Assembly (NCBI GenBank): GCA_038040285.1
Contig: JBBPIN010000006.1
Coordinates: 29,085 to 93,084, forward strand
DNA from: Mayfieldus sp038040285
GTDB taxonomy: Bacteria; Actinomycetota; Thermoleophilia; Solirubrobacterales; 70-9
Direction of reading: 5' to 3'
DNA: 64,000 nt
The notes below the pieces were generated by a model. The model saw only the letters and a program-made list of their open reading frames with translations. It was not told the origin of the DNA and ran no database searches. Below are positions 33,977 through 41,646 of this stretch, in pieces. Position numbers and translations under genes: made by a program. Position 1 is the first letter of the stretch. Every line of letters starts with the position of its first letter.

Positions 33977-35233
33977 CTAAAGCGCAGGTCCTGGGGCTGA
34001 TTCCTGCCGCGCTGCTGAAGACGCGCGCCCCGATGTCGCACCGGCGCCCTTTTTCTTCTGCCCGCGCTGCCAGTCGGCGACCGTGCGCTTGTAGGCGACC
34101 TCGCCCTGGGCGGCGAGTGCGCGCTCTGCGGTTCGCATCGCCGCGTTGGTCGCCCAGAGCCCGGGCTCGACCTCGCCCTTGGGATGGCCCGCCAAGAGCT
34201 CCAGCCGCCGCAGCTTCTTGCGGGTGAGGGTGGGCTGCGCGTAGGCGTAGTCCTCCTCGCGGCTCAGCAGGCACCAGAACAAACAGGCGAGCTTTCGCGA
34301 GGCGGCGACGATCGCCACCTGGTGGCCGCGGCGGGCCCTGATCCGCTCATAGAAGGCGCGGATCGGGCCCGGGTTTCGCACCGCGCTCCACGATGCCTCG
34401 ACCAGGGCGTGGCGCGCCGATGCAGAGCCCTGCTTTGAGATCCGCCCCCGACTCGCGGCGCTGAGGCCCGACTGGCGGACCCTGGGATCGAGCCCCAGGT
34501 AGCCGACCAGCTTCTGGCGGGTTGGGAACCGGCCGATCTCACCGATCGCCGCCATGAAGGTGGCCGCGGTGATCGCGTTCACCCCCGGCACCGTCATCAG
34601 CCGGCGGATCTCGGCCGAGCCGAGCGCCTCGGCGGCAATCACCCGCTCGATCTGGGCGATCTCTGCTTCGCAGAAGTCGAGCTGGCGCAGGCATCCCTCG
34701 ACGGTCTCTCGCTCCTCGGCGGGAAGCTCGACGGCCTCGAGCCAGCGGCGGCCCTTGACGCCGAAGAGATCTGAGATCGGCGGCTTTGGGATCAGCCTGC
34801 GCATCAGCGCAGCGTGGATCTCGTTCTTGGCCTTGGTCTTTACCCGGACCAGCTGTGAGCGGCGTCCAAGCCGCCGGCGCATCGCCCGGGTGGGCTGATC
34901 GGGCACCCAGACCGAATCGAGTGAGCCCGCGGCCATCAGCTTCGCCAGCGCCCGGGCATCGAGGCGGTCGGTCTTTGCCCGCGCCCCGCGGATCCCGGTG
35001 TCGGTGGGTGAGGCGACCACCACCCGGCCGACGTGGGGGCGGATGATCCGCGCCACCTCCCAGGCGTTGCCTGAGACCTCGAGCGCCACCTGGTCGTCTT
35101 TGCCCAGGCTCTGGGCGAGTAGCTCCAGGGCCTCCGGGGTCATCTCGACTCGTCCCGGCGAGCGGATCTCATCTCCTTCGGCGATCGCGACCTCGCAGAA
35201 GTCGCGGTGGATATCGAGACCGATTGATCTCAT
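33977..35233 (-). CDS. IS110 family transposase (bridge-RNA-guided recombinase type)
   Basis: A 418-residue DEDD transposase. The RuvC-like N-terminal domain has D7 (SIGLDIHRDF), E52 (ALEVSGNAWEV), and D89 and D92 (KTDRLDARALAKL). A coiled-coil region with LRQLDFCEAEIAQIERVI links it to the transposase_20 domain with MTVPGVNAITAATFMAAIG, FPTRQKLVGYLGLDPRV and GRISKQGSASARHALVEAS, which holds the family's Ser nucleophile. The ATG at 35233 has a strong GAGGAGG upstream. No stop or frameshift is seen, so it may be active. It carries a basic tail after residue 370. Confidence 0.9.
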   Translation of the reverse strand: MRSIGLDIHRDFCEVAIAEGDEIRSPGRVEMTPEALELLAQSLGKDDQVALEVSGNAWEVARIIRPHVGRVVVASPTDTGIRGARAKTDRLDARALAKLMAAGSLDSVWVPDQPTRAMRRRLGRRSQLVRVKTKAKNEIHAALMRRLIPKPPISDLFGVKGRRWLEAVELPAEERETVEGCLRQLDFCEAEIAQIERVIAAEALGSAEIRRLMTVPGVNAITAATFMAAIGEIGRFPTRQKLVGYLGLDPRVRQSGLSAASRGRISKQGSASARHALVEASWSAVRNPGPIRAFYERIRARRGHQVAIVAASRKLACLFWCLLSREEDYAYAQPTLTRKKLRRLELLAGHPKGEVEPGLWATNAAMRTAERALAAQGEVAYKRTVADWQRGQKKKGAGATSGRASSAARQESAPGPAL

Positions 35234-35398
35234 CTTCTGTTCCTCCTCGTGGTTGGGTTTGAGGGAGAGCAGGTGGACAACGACATCGACGGATCCGTGC
35301 TCTGGGCACAACCGGGCCGGTCGCAGGGGCGGCCAGTGAAAAGCCGGGCTCGAAGCCCATCGCGCAATAAACGGCCTGTCCAGCCTGTGTTCTCCATG
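35234..35398 (-). ncRNA. Candidate bridge-RNA region of the IS110 element
   Basis: In IS110 elements the non-coding left end encodes a structured bridge RNA with target- and donor-binding loops. Here the 165 bases between the inferred end and the start codon contain, on the minus strand, hairpins GGGCT-TCG-AGCCC and GTGC-CCAGA-GCAC, and the palindrome CGGATCCG. The position and length fit. The RNA itself and its loops are not shown by sequence alone. Confidence 0.45.
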
Positions 35399-35561
35399 AA
35401 GGCCCCTGTTCCAGTCGCCCGACCGTAGGTCGGGGGGCGGACGTCAGCCTTCGATGGGGAGTTTCATGCCCCGAGAAGGAGCAGCGGCCGCGGGACCTCG
35501 GATGATGGGTGAGAATGCTGAGTGCAGCCACGGTGACGCCACTACCGCCAAGGTCTTCGGG
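35399..35561. other. Upstream region of the BBE-like gene with a hairpin
   Basis: A hairpin CGCCCGACC-GTA-GGTCGGGGGGCG lies at 35416-35439, with a two-base bulge. An in-frame extension of the oxidoreductase gene covers part of this stretch but shows no family similarity. Nothing else is recognised. Confidence 0.35.
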
Positions 35562-36977
35562 ATGGACAGCCGCGTGAACACCATCGCTACAGAGATCAAG
35601 CTCGATGAGGCCGCCCTGCGGGAGCTTGAAGGATCCTTCCGCGGACAGCTCGTTCCCCGCGGGGACCCCACCTACGACGAGCACCGCAAAGTCTGGAACG
35701 GGTCGATCGATCGGTTCCCGGCGCTCATCGCGCGGTGCGCCGGCGTGGCGGACGTGATCGCGGCCGTGAGGTTCGCGAGGAACACCGGCCTTCCGGTCGC
35801 CGTCCGAGGCGGAGGCCACAGCTTCCCCGGCCTGTCTGTCTGCGACGGCGGCATCGTCATCGACCTCGAGCCGATGAAGGGGATCCGGGTCGATCCGGAG
35901 GCGCGCACGGCGAGGGCTCAGGCCGGCGTGCTTTGGGGTGACCTCGACCGCGAGACTCAGACGTTTGGGCTCGCGACAACGGGCGGGATCGTCACGCACA
36001 CCGGCGTCGCGGGGCTCACGCTGGGCGGCGGTATCGGGTGGCTTCAGCGGAAGCACGGGCTCACTATCGACCAACTCATCTCCGTTGACCTGGTTACCGC
36101 CGACGGCGAGTTCGTGAAAGCGAGCGAGACCGAGAACCCCGACCTCTTCTGGGGCCTGCGCGGCGGCGGCGGAAACTTCGGGATCGTCACCGAGTTCGAG
36201 TTTCGTCTCCACCCAGTGGGCCCGATCGTATTCGCAGGACCGATCTTCTGGCCGCTGGAGAAGGCGCCAGCTCTCCTGCGCTTCTACCGCGATTGGAGCG
36301 CCGAGGCGCCGGACGAGCTGATGACGATCGTCGTCCAGCGGAAGGCGCCGCCGCTTCCGTTTGTGCCTCCGGAGCTCCACGGGAAGCCGGTCGTGAGCGT
36401 CGCGTGCTGCTACGCGGGACCCGTCGACGAGGGGGAGGCGGTTGTGCGCCCGCTCAAGGCGTTCGCCTCGCCAGTGCTCGACCTGTGCGAGCCCAAGCCC
36501 TACGTCGTTCATCAGGCGATGTTCGACAAATCCTTCCCACACGACTGGTGGTACTACATGCGGACCTGCGACGTGGCGGAGCTCACCGACGAGGTCATCG
36601 ACATCGCGGTCGACCACTCGCTGCAGATCCGGTCGCCGCTGACGGCCTTCCCGATCTGGCAGCTCGGAGGAGCGGTCGCGCGCGTGGCTGAGGAGGAGAC
36701 GGCCTTCAACGGCCGCGGCGCAGGACACACGTTCAACATCACTGGCATGACGGCGACAGCCGAAGGCTTCGACGGGGAGCGGGAGTGGGTCAGGAACTTC
36801 TGGTCAGCGCTCGAGCCCCACCACACGAGCGTCTACGTCAACTTTCTCATGGACGAGGGCCAGGAGCGGGTCCGGCAAGCCTACGGGGCCGAGAAGTACG
36901 ACCGCCTCCAAGCACTGAAGCGCAAGTACGACTCCGACAATTTCTTCCGCCTCAACCAGAACATCCCGCCGAAGTAG
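35562..36977 (+). CDS. FAD-linked oxidase, BBE-like
   Basis: About 471 residues from the ATG at 35562. The PCMH-type FAD domain has VAVRGGGHSFPGLSV, where H86 is the usual covalent FAD attachment point, then AGVLWGDLD and GVAGLTLGGGIGWLQRKHGL. In bicovalent BBE enzymes a Cys lies about ten residues before this last motif; here the segment reads TTGGIVTHTG without Cys. Only single covalent linkage is expected. The C-terminal BBE tail has RVRQAYGAEKYDRLQALKRK and DNFFRLNQNI. The family oxidises sugars, alkaloids or polyketides with oxygen. Upstream in-frame ATGs exist, but homology starts near residue 10 here. Confidence 0.87.
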   Translation: MDSRVNTIATEIKLDEAALRELEGSFRGQLVPRGDPTYDEHRKVWNGSIDRFPALIARCAGVADVIAAVRFARNTGLPVAVRGGGHSFPGLSVCDGGIVIDLEPMKGIRVDPEARTARAQAGVLWGDLDRETQTFGLATTGGIVTHTGVAGLTLGGGIGWLQRKHGLTIDQLISVDLVTADGEFVKASETENPDLFWGLRGGGGNFGIVTEFEFRLHPVGPIVFAGPIFWPLEKAPALLRFYRDWSAEAPDELMTIVVQRKAPPLPFVPPELHGKPVVSVACCYAGPVDEGEAVVRPLKAFASPVLDLCEPKPYVVHQAMFDKSFPHDWWYYMRTCDVAELTDEVIDIAVDHSLQIRSPLTAFPIWQLGGAVARVAEEETAFNGRGAGHTFNITGMTATAEGFDGEREWVRNFWSALEPHHTSVYVNFLMDEGQERVRQAYGAEKYDRLQALKRKYDSDNFFRLNQNIPPK

Positions 36978-37335
36978 AGCTTGCCGTGTGACCTCGCACC
37001 GCGCCGCGCCGCGCTTCCGCTACTCCGCGAAAAGCAGCAGCGGATGTGCGATCGGATGCTTATGACCAGCATGCTCCCCCTCTCCATGCGGAGCGGGCTC
37101 GCGTCATCCATCACGTTTAAACCTCGTTGGACAGCGCGCGAGGTCGGGGTCCACGAAGCTAGCCACCTTGGGGAGCAGGGTGCAGGGGGGTTCGAGGCAA
37201 ACCCGGCGAGAAGGTGCTCGCGAACCCGACTAGCTGCTCGGGCGTCCTAGCGCCGACTCGGTGAATCCACGGCGCTCATAACCTGGGGCCGCGGGCTCAA
37301 GTCCCGCCCCGCGCTGGAGCGGTCGCCGAGGACAG
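36978..37335. other. Intergenic region with a tRNA-Met-like remnant (37256-37312)
   Basis: The plus strand at 37256-37312 follows an initiator tRNA from the D loop on. It has CTCGGT, the anticodon loop CTCATAA, then a perfect T arm GCGGG-CTCAAGT-CCCGC and CCCGC of the acceptor. The 5' acceptor strand does not pair, and the anticodon stem has mismatches, so it is a pseudogene or a fragment. The rest of the 358-bp gap shows no gene. Confidence 0.45.
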
Positions 37336-37905
37336 CTAAGTCGCAGGCGGGCTGACGCCGACGCGCCGTTCTGCCTCGGCTCTGGTGTCTGAAAGCGACG
37401 CGGCTACGGCCCGCTCCCACGGCCGTGCAACAACTGTTCCCCACAACCTCCCGACCCCCCAGAGGTCGGTGCCGAGCTCACCCTTGTACTCGACCTCGGT
37501 ATCGCCCTGTGCCTCGCGAAGCTCGAACGTCTCGAGCACGTGCGGAACCGGCCCGCGAAGGAGCCGAAAGGCCACCCGCTCCGGTCGCTCGAATCGGACC
37601 GTCTCTACGGTTTTGGCGGTCAACCCAAGGCCGAGAGGCGTGAAGTGCGCCGCGAGGACCATGTCGGATCCGCGTTCGAGCACCTCGAGCTTCGCGCCCA
37701 TTGCTCGCGGCGTCCTTCCCAGGTAGGGCGCGGCGATGACATCGAAGACGGTTTCGCGGGGCGCGGCGATGTTCACGCGCAGCGGTCCGAGCGGGCGGAG
37801 GCGACGGCCGAACCCGAGATCGAGGGTCACCGCGCCGCGCACGACGAGCGCGTAGGCGAGCGCCGCGCCGCCGATACCCGAACCGACCGTGATGGCTCGG
37901 CGCAT
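37336..37905 (-). CDS. SRPBCC-family protein with N-terminal membrane segment
   Basis: A 189-residue protein. The first 30 residues (VGSGIGGAALAYALVVRGAV) form a hydrophobic segment, probably a membrane anchor. The rest is a START/SRPBCC-like helix-grip fold: RVNIAAPRETVFDVIAAPYL at the start, then TVRFERPERVAFRLLRG, HVLETFELREAQGDTEVEY and a long C-terminal helix. The fold binds hydrophobic ligands. It is divergent from the membrane protein gene at 37939, with 33 bp between starts. The specific ligand is unknown. Confidence 0.78.
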   Translation of the reverse strand: MRRAITVGSGIGGAALAYALVVRGAVTLDLGFGRRLRPLGPLRVNIAAPRETVFDVIAAPYLGRTPRAMGAKLEVLERGSDMVLAAHFTPLGLGLTAKTVETVRFERPERVAFRLLRGPVPHVLETFELREAQGDTEVEYKGELGTDLWGVGRLWGTVVARPWERAVAASLSDTRAEAERRVGVSPPAT

Positions 37906-37938
37906 GAGGCGGAGCCTAGCCCCAATACACTCGCCCCG

Positions 37939-38418
37939 GTGCCTCCGACCTATCGCCAGCGCCTGCGAATTGAGGGGCTAGCGCTCGCACTGTCAGGCGC
38001 TATCGGCACGATCGGCTTGCTCGCCCTCAGCGCCGAAGCGAAGCGCGACCCCCTAAACACCGGCGGCCAGCTTGCGGTCATGGCGCTCCTGCTCGCTTGG
38101 CTTGGCCCGCGCTCGGTCCGTCACGCCGTCACCGCCAGCGAGCCGCACTCGCAACGCGACCTCGGTTCGGGCGAGCCGACGCCGGTCCGGTTGCTGCCCC
38201 TGATCGTCGTCACGCTGGCTGCGGCGGCCGGATTACTTCTCGGCTGGGATGCGGCGGTGCGCGTCACCGGTGGCTGCGTGCTCGTCGGGATCACCCAGGC
38301 GCTCGTGCTCGAGCGCATGGTCGCGACAGACGAGCGCGAGACCGGGCGAAGGTACTTCCGGACCGCGGGGTCGCGGATCCTGCGTGGAACGCGACTCGGA
38401 TACACCGGCGGCGGGTAG
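37939..38418 (+). CDS. Membrane protein
   Basis: A 159-residue protein with a GTG start and four hydrophobic segments, including LALALSGAIGTIGLLAL, LAVMALLLAWLG, LLPLIVVTLAAAAGLLLG and VRVTGGCVLVGITQALVL. The C-terminal tail is basic (RRYFRTAGSRILRGTRLG), which should lie in the cytoplasm. No family is recognised. It is divergent from the SRPBCC gene and converges on the CDP-alcohol phosphotransferase-like gene. Confidence 0.65.
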   Translation: MPPTYRQRLRIEGLALALSGAIGTIGLLALSAEAKRDPLNTGGQLAVMALLLAWLGPRSVRHAVTASEPHSQRDLGSGEPTPVRLLPLIVVTLAAAAGLLLGWDAAVRVTGGCVLVGITQALVLERMVATDERETGRRYFRTAGSRILRGTRLGYTGGG

Positions 38419-38447
38419 ACCGCCCGCCCGGCTCCGGTAGCGGCGGT

Positions 38448-39281
38448 TCAGCCTCGGGCCGCCCGCGCCGTCAGCGCGATGCTGCACGCTGACCCCGAGA
38501 CGAGGAGCGCACCGCCGAGCCGGCGCCGTCGCGCGGCGGCCGCGATGAGGCCCGCGAAGCGCACCGCGCTCGCCGAGCGCGTGGCCCCAACGAGACGCGC
38601 CTCCGGAGCTCGCGCGCGGCCGAGGTAGGCGTAGGTGGCGTAGCCGAAACCGCCGGTCAGCCTGCCCGCCTCGACGAGCGCGGCGACCCGACCCAAGCGG
38701 CGATGGCGGGCTAGGCCGCGAAGCGCCGCGAAAACGAAGCAAGCGTCGACGAGCGCCTCGAGGTCTCGCCCGGCGCGAGTCGGCTCGGCGCACCGCGCCA
38801 GCGGTCCGTCGAGCGCGTCGGTTGCGGCGGCCAGGCCGCAGACGAGCACCGTCGGGGAATCCGCGACGACCGGCACGAGCCAAGCGCGCGCGAGCGTGAG
38901 CGCGTCGGCGGCGCCGAGCGGTCGCGGCCGTCCGTCCTCGGTCTCGAACATGGCGAGGTGCAAGTCGAGCATCACCGCGGTCAACCCCCACCACGCCAGA
39001 CCGAAGCGCAGACGCCGGCGAAAGGGCTCCGCTCGCATCGCCGCCGGCGCAAGCCACGCCGCGGCGCCGAACGCAAGGAGGTAGTAGGCACGGCGGGCGA
39101 GCTCGGGGCACACCCTACGGGTCGCCGAGCTCCGGCGCCAGGAGGCGGCGAGGAAGCGCGCCGTCGCACGAGGGGAAATGCGGGCTGCACACAGCCGTCC
39201 GAGTTCCTCGCGCACCCAGATCTCACCCGCCGTTAGCGCTGTTGGCTTAGGGTCGAACCATGAAGCAGTGGACTGGGTCAT
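38448..39281 (-). CDS. CDP-alcohol phosphatidyltransferase-like protein with altered motif
   Basis: A 277-residue membrane protein. It has the CDP-alcohol phosphotransferase motif D-x2-D-G-x2-A-R-x7-G-x3-D-x3-D at 155-179, in DALDGPLAR then GRDLEALVD. The third Asp of the motif is Glu (E175); the other three Asp are present. The surrounding helices (TLARAWLVPVVA, VLVCGLAAATDAL) fit the family. Enzymes of this kind join a CDP-activated lipid head group to an alcohol. The N-terminal 50 residues are extra. With the substitution the enzyme may be less active or have another substrate. Confidence 0.72.
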   Translation of the reverse strand: MTQSTASWFDPKPTALTAGEIWVREELGRLCAARISPRATARFLAASWRRSSATRRVCPELARRAYYLLAFGAAAWLAPAAMRAEPFRRRLRFGLAWWGLTAVMLDLHLAMFETEDGRPRPLGAADALTLARAWLVPVVADSPTVLVCGLAAATDALDGPLARCAEPTRAGRDLEALVDACFVFAALRGLARHRRLGRVAALVEAGRLTGGFGYATYAYLGRARAPEARLVGATRSASAVRFAGLIAAAARRRRLGGALLVSGSACSIALTARAARG

Positions 39282-39606
39282 CGACCGAAGTCTGCCTGCC
39301 CTTCCGGATCCCGGACCTCCTCACACGGACTCCGCCGGCACAACGTTTGACGGGAAGCGCCGGCGAGCACAACGCCTTCCTCCTATTAGTGACGCGTGGA
39401 CCTGTTGCATGTTCATCCACCACGTTTAGCCCCATGGGACGCTCTCATTAGCACGCGGGGCCGGACTCTCCTCCCTGTAGTACCCCAGAGCGCCCGCCTT
39501 TTGGCGGGGCGTCTCTTTTGCACAACTCGATCGACGAATGTCGGAGTTTGGAGCGGCGCCTGCCGCCGCTGCTCCGCGCCCGCCGCCTCATCTTGAACAC
39601 GTCAGG
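39282..39606. other. Intergenic region at the right border of the accessory stretch
   Basis: About 325 bp between the CDP-alcohol phosphotransferase-like gene and the dxs 3' end. No gene is supported. It contains the fourth copy of the terminator-bearing repeat at 39466-39531. Confidence 0.6.
39466..39531 (+). repeat. Terminator-bearing repeat, copy 4
   Basis: Carries the same leader CTGTAGTACCCCAGAG, a hairpin with loop CCTTTTGG and the tail TCTCTTTTGC. One C of the left arm is missing relative to copy 1, so the stem has a mismatch. No plus-strand gene ends just before it, so it has no obvious target here; that fits a copied or border sequence. Confidence 0.85.
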
Positions 39607-41646
39607 CTAGCTGAGAACCCGCTCGGGGGAGCGAAGCGCCGCCAGCACCCGCTCGGCGACCGACTCGCCGGTGAAGCCGACCTCTTCGCGCAGCAGCGCC
39701 GGCTTGCCGTGGGTGACGTAGCGATCGGGCAGCCCGATTCGCATCACCCGGGCGCGTGAGCCCGGATCGGTGAAGGCGTCCTCGAGATGCTCGAGGACCG
39801 CGGAGCCGAAGCCGCCCGGCAGCACGTTCTCCTCGATCGTCACCACCAGCTCGTGCTCGCGAGCGAGGCGGCGCACCAGTTCGGTATCGAGGGGCTTTGC
39901 GAAGCGTCCGTCGGCGACGGTGACGCTGAGGTCGTGCTCGCCCAGCAGCTTCGCCGCGCCGAGCGCGACCTGTACGCCGTAGCCGTAGCCCAGCAGCGCC
40001 ACCCGCTCGCCCTCGGCGAGCAGCTCGCCGCTGCCGATCGGAATCTCCTGCGGCCGCTTTGGCAGCGCCACGCCCTCGGCGGCGCCGCGCGGGTAGCGCA
40101 GGGCGATCGGTCCATCGTGGGCCAGCGCGGTGCGAAGCATGTGCACCAGCATCGCCTCGTCGCGAGGCGCCATCAAGGTGATGTTGGGCAGCGGGCGGAA
40201 GTAGGAAACGTCGAAGGCACCGTGATGCGTCGGCCCGTCGTCGCCGACCAGTCCCGCCCGGTCCATGGCGAAGACGACGTTCAGCTCCTGCAGGCAGACA
40301 TCGTGGACGAGCTGGTCGAAGGCGCGCTGAAGGAAGGTCGAGTAGATCGCGCAGACCGGCTTTGCACCCTGAAGCGCCAGGCCGGCGGCGAACAGCACCG
40401 CGTCCTGCTCGGCGATGCCGACGTCGTAGTACTGCTCCGGGACCTCCTTTCCGAGCTTGTTGAGCCCGGTCCCCCCCGCCATCGCCGCGGTGATCCCGAT
40501 CACGCGGCGGTCGCGCTGTGCCTCGGCGACCATCGCGTCGGCAAACACCGCCGTGTACTGCGGGGGCGCTGGCGGTTCTGGCTGCTCGAGCTTCTCGGGG
40601 GCGATCGACTCCGGCGCGTTGGACTCCTTGACCGCAACCGGCTTTGGCTTCGCGTCGGCTGGCTCACGGTCGACGATCGAGCCCGGCTTGGCCGCGTGCC
40701 ACTTCTCCATCCCCTCGAGGCCACCCTCCTCGGCCGCCGCGAAGCCCTTTCCTTTGACGGTATGGATGTGGACGACCACGGGTCGGTCAGCCTGCAGCGC
40801 CTCGCCGATCGCGTTGCGAAGCGCGCCGACGTCGTGGCCGTCGATCACCCCCATGTAGGCGAGGTCGAGCTCCTCGAACAGAAGACCCGGCGCCAGGTAG
40901 GACTTGATCGCCGCCTTGACCTCCGGCCCGAGCCGCTCGATCCGCCGTCCAAGGCCCAGCGGGAGCTTGGTGAGCCGGTCCTCGACCCCTTCGCGCGCGT
41001 GGTAGAGGCCCGGATTGAGCCGCACCCGCTGGAAGTAGCGCGACAGCGCGCCGACGTTGGGTGAGATCGACATGCCGTTGTCATTGAGCACGATCACTAT
41101 CGGCGTCTCGAGCCCGCCCGCGTTGTGCAAGGCCTCGTAGGCGACCCCGCCGGTCAGAGCGCCGTCGCCGATCACCGCGACCACCTTGCCGTCCTCGCCG
41201 ATCCCCTTGAGCATCGCCTCCTTGAGGCCGACCGCGTAGCCGATCGATGTCGAGGCGTGGCCGGCGCCCATGATGTCGTGCTCGGACTCGAAGACCGAGC
41301 AGAACGGCGCAAGGCCCTGGTACTGGCGGATGGTCGAGAGGCGGTCGCGCCGCCCGGTCAGGACCTTGTGCGGGTAGGCCTGATGGCCGACGTCCCAGAG
41401 GATCTTGTCGCGCGGCGAGTCGAGCAGGCTGTGCAGAGCAACGGCAAGCTCGCAGGTGCCGAGGTTGGCGCCGAAATGGCCGCCGATCTCGCCGATCACG
41501 TCGATGATGTAGCCGCGAATCTCTTGCGCGAGCTGCGCCAGCTGGGCGTCGTCGAGCTCCTTGAGGTCGTCCGGACCGTCGATCAGCTCCAGCAACGAGG
41601 CGCGCTCCTCGGTTTCCTGACCCTGGTCCTGCGTTTCGTCGCTCAT
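39607..41646 (-). CDS. dxs: 1-deoxy-D-xylulose-5-phosphate synthase
   Basis: A 679-residue thiamin-diphosphate enzyme that makes the first MEP-pathway intermediate from pyruvate and glyceraldehyde 3-phosphate. The ThDP motif is VIGDGALTGGVAYEALHNAG (160-) with VLNDNGMSIS. The transketolase-like middle domain has GIAEQDAVLFAAGLA and DRAGLVGDDGPTHHGAFD. Between the two (about 328-364) is a Pro/Glu/Lys-rich stretch of roughly 35 residues that lengthens the protein beyond the usual 620-640. The stop faces accessory DNA; tlyA is next in the ancestral order. The start overlaps the ispA stop by ATGA. Confidence 0.96.
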   Translation of the reverse strand: MSDETQDQGQETEERASLLELIDGPDDLKELDDAQLAQLAQEIRGYIIDVIGEIGGHFGANLGTCELAVALHSLLDSPRDKILWDVGHQAYPHKVLTGRRDRLSTIRQYQGLAPFCSVFESEHDIMGAGHASTSIGYAVGLKEAMLKGIGEDGKVVAVIGDGALTGGVAYEALHNAGGLETPIVIVLNDNGMSISPNVGALSRYFQRVRLNPGLYHAREGVEDRLTKLPLGLGRRIERLGPEVKAAIKSYLAPGLLFEELDLAYMGVIDGHDVGALRNAIGEALQADRPVVVHIHTVKGKGFAAAEEGGLEGMEKWHAAKPGSIVDREPADAKPKPVAVKESNAPESIAPEKLEQPEPPAPPQYTAVFADAMVAEAQRDRRVIGITAAMAGGTGLNKLGKEVPEQYYDVGIAEQDAVLFAAGLALQGAKPVCAIYSTFLQRAFDQLVHDVCLQELNVVFAMDRAGLVGDDGPTHHGAFDVSYFRPLPNITLMAPRDEAMLVHMLRTALAHDGPIALRYPRGAAEGVALPKRPQEIPIGSGELLAEGERVALLGYGYGVQVALGAAKLLGEHDLSVTVADGRFAKPLDTELVRRLAREHELVVTIEENVLPGGFGSAVLEHLEDAFTDPGSRARVMRIGLPDRYVTHGKPALLREEVGFTGESVAERVLAALRSPERVLS

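Larger units (their letters stand above)
33946..35398 (-). mobile_element. IS110-family insertion sequence
   Basis: The transposase gene at 33977-35233 is framed by a 10-bp direct repeat GTTCTCCATG at 33946-33955 and 35389-35398. If these mark the ends, the element is about 1.44 kb, with a short tail after the transposase stop and about 160 bp of non-coding DNA before its start. This asymmetry and length fit IS110 elements, which lack terminal inverted repeats and recombine at a short shared core. The exact ends are inferred from the repeat only. Confidence 0.7.
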
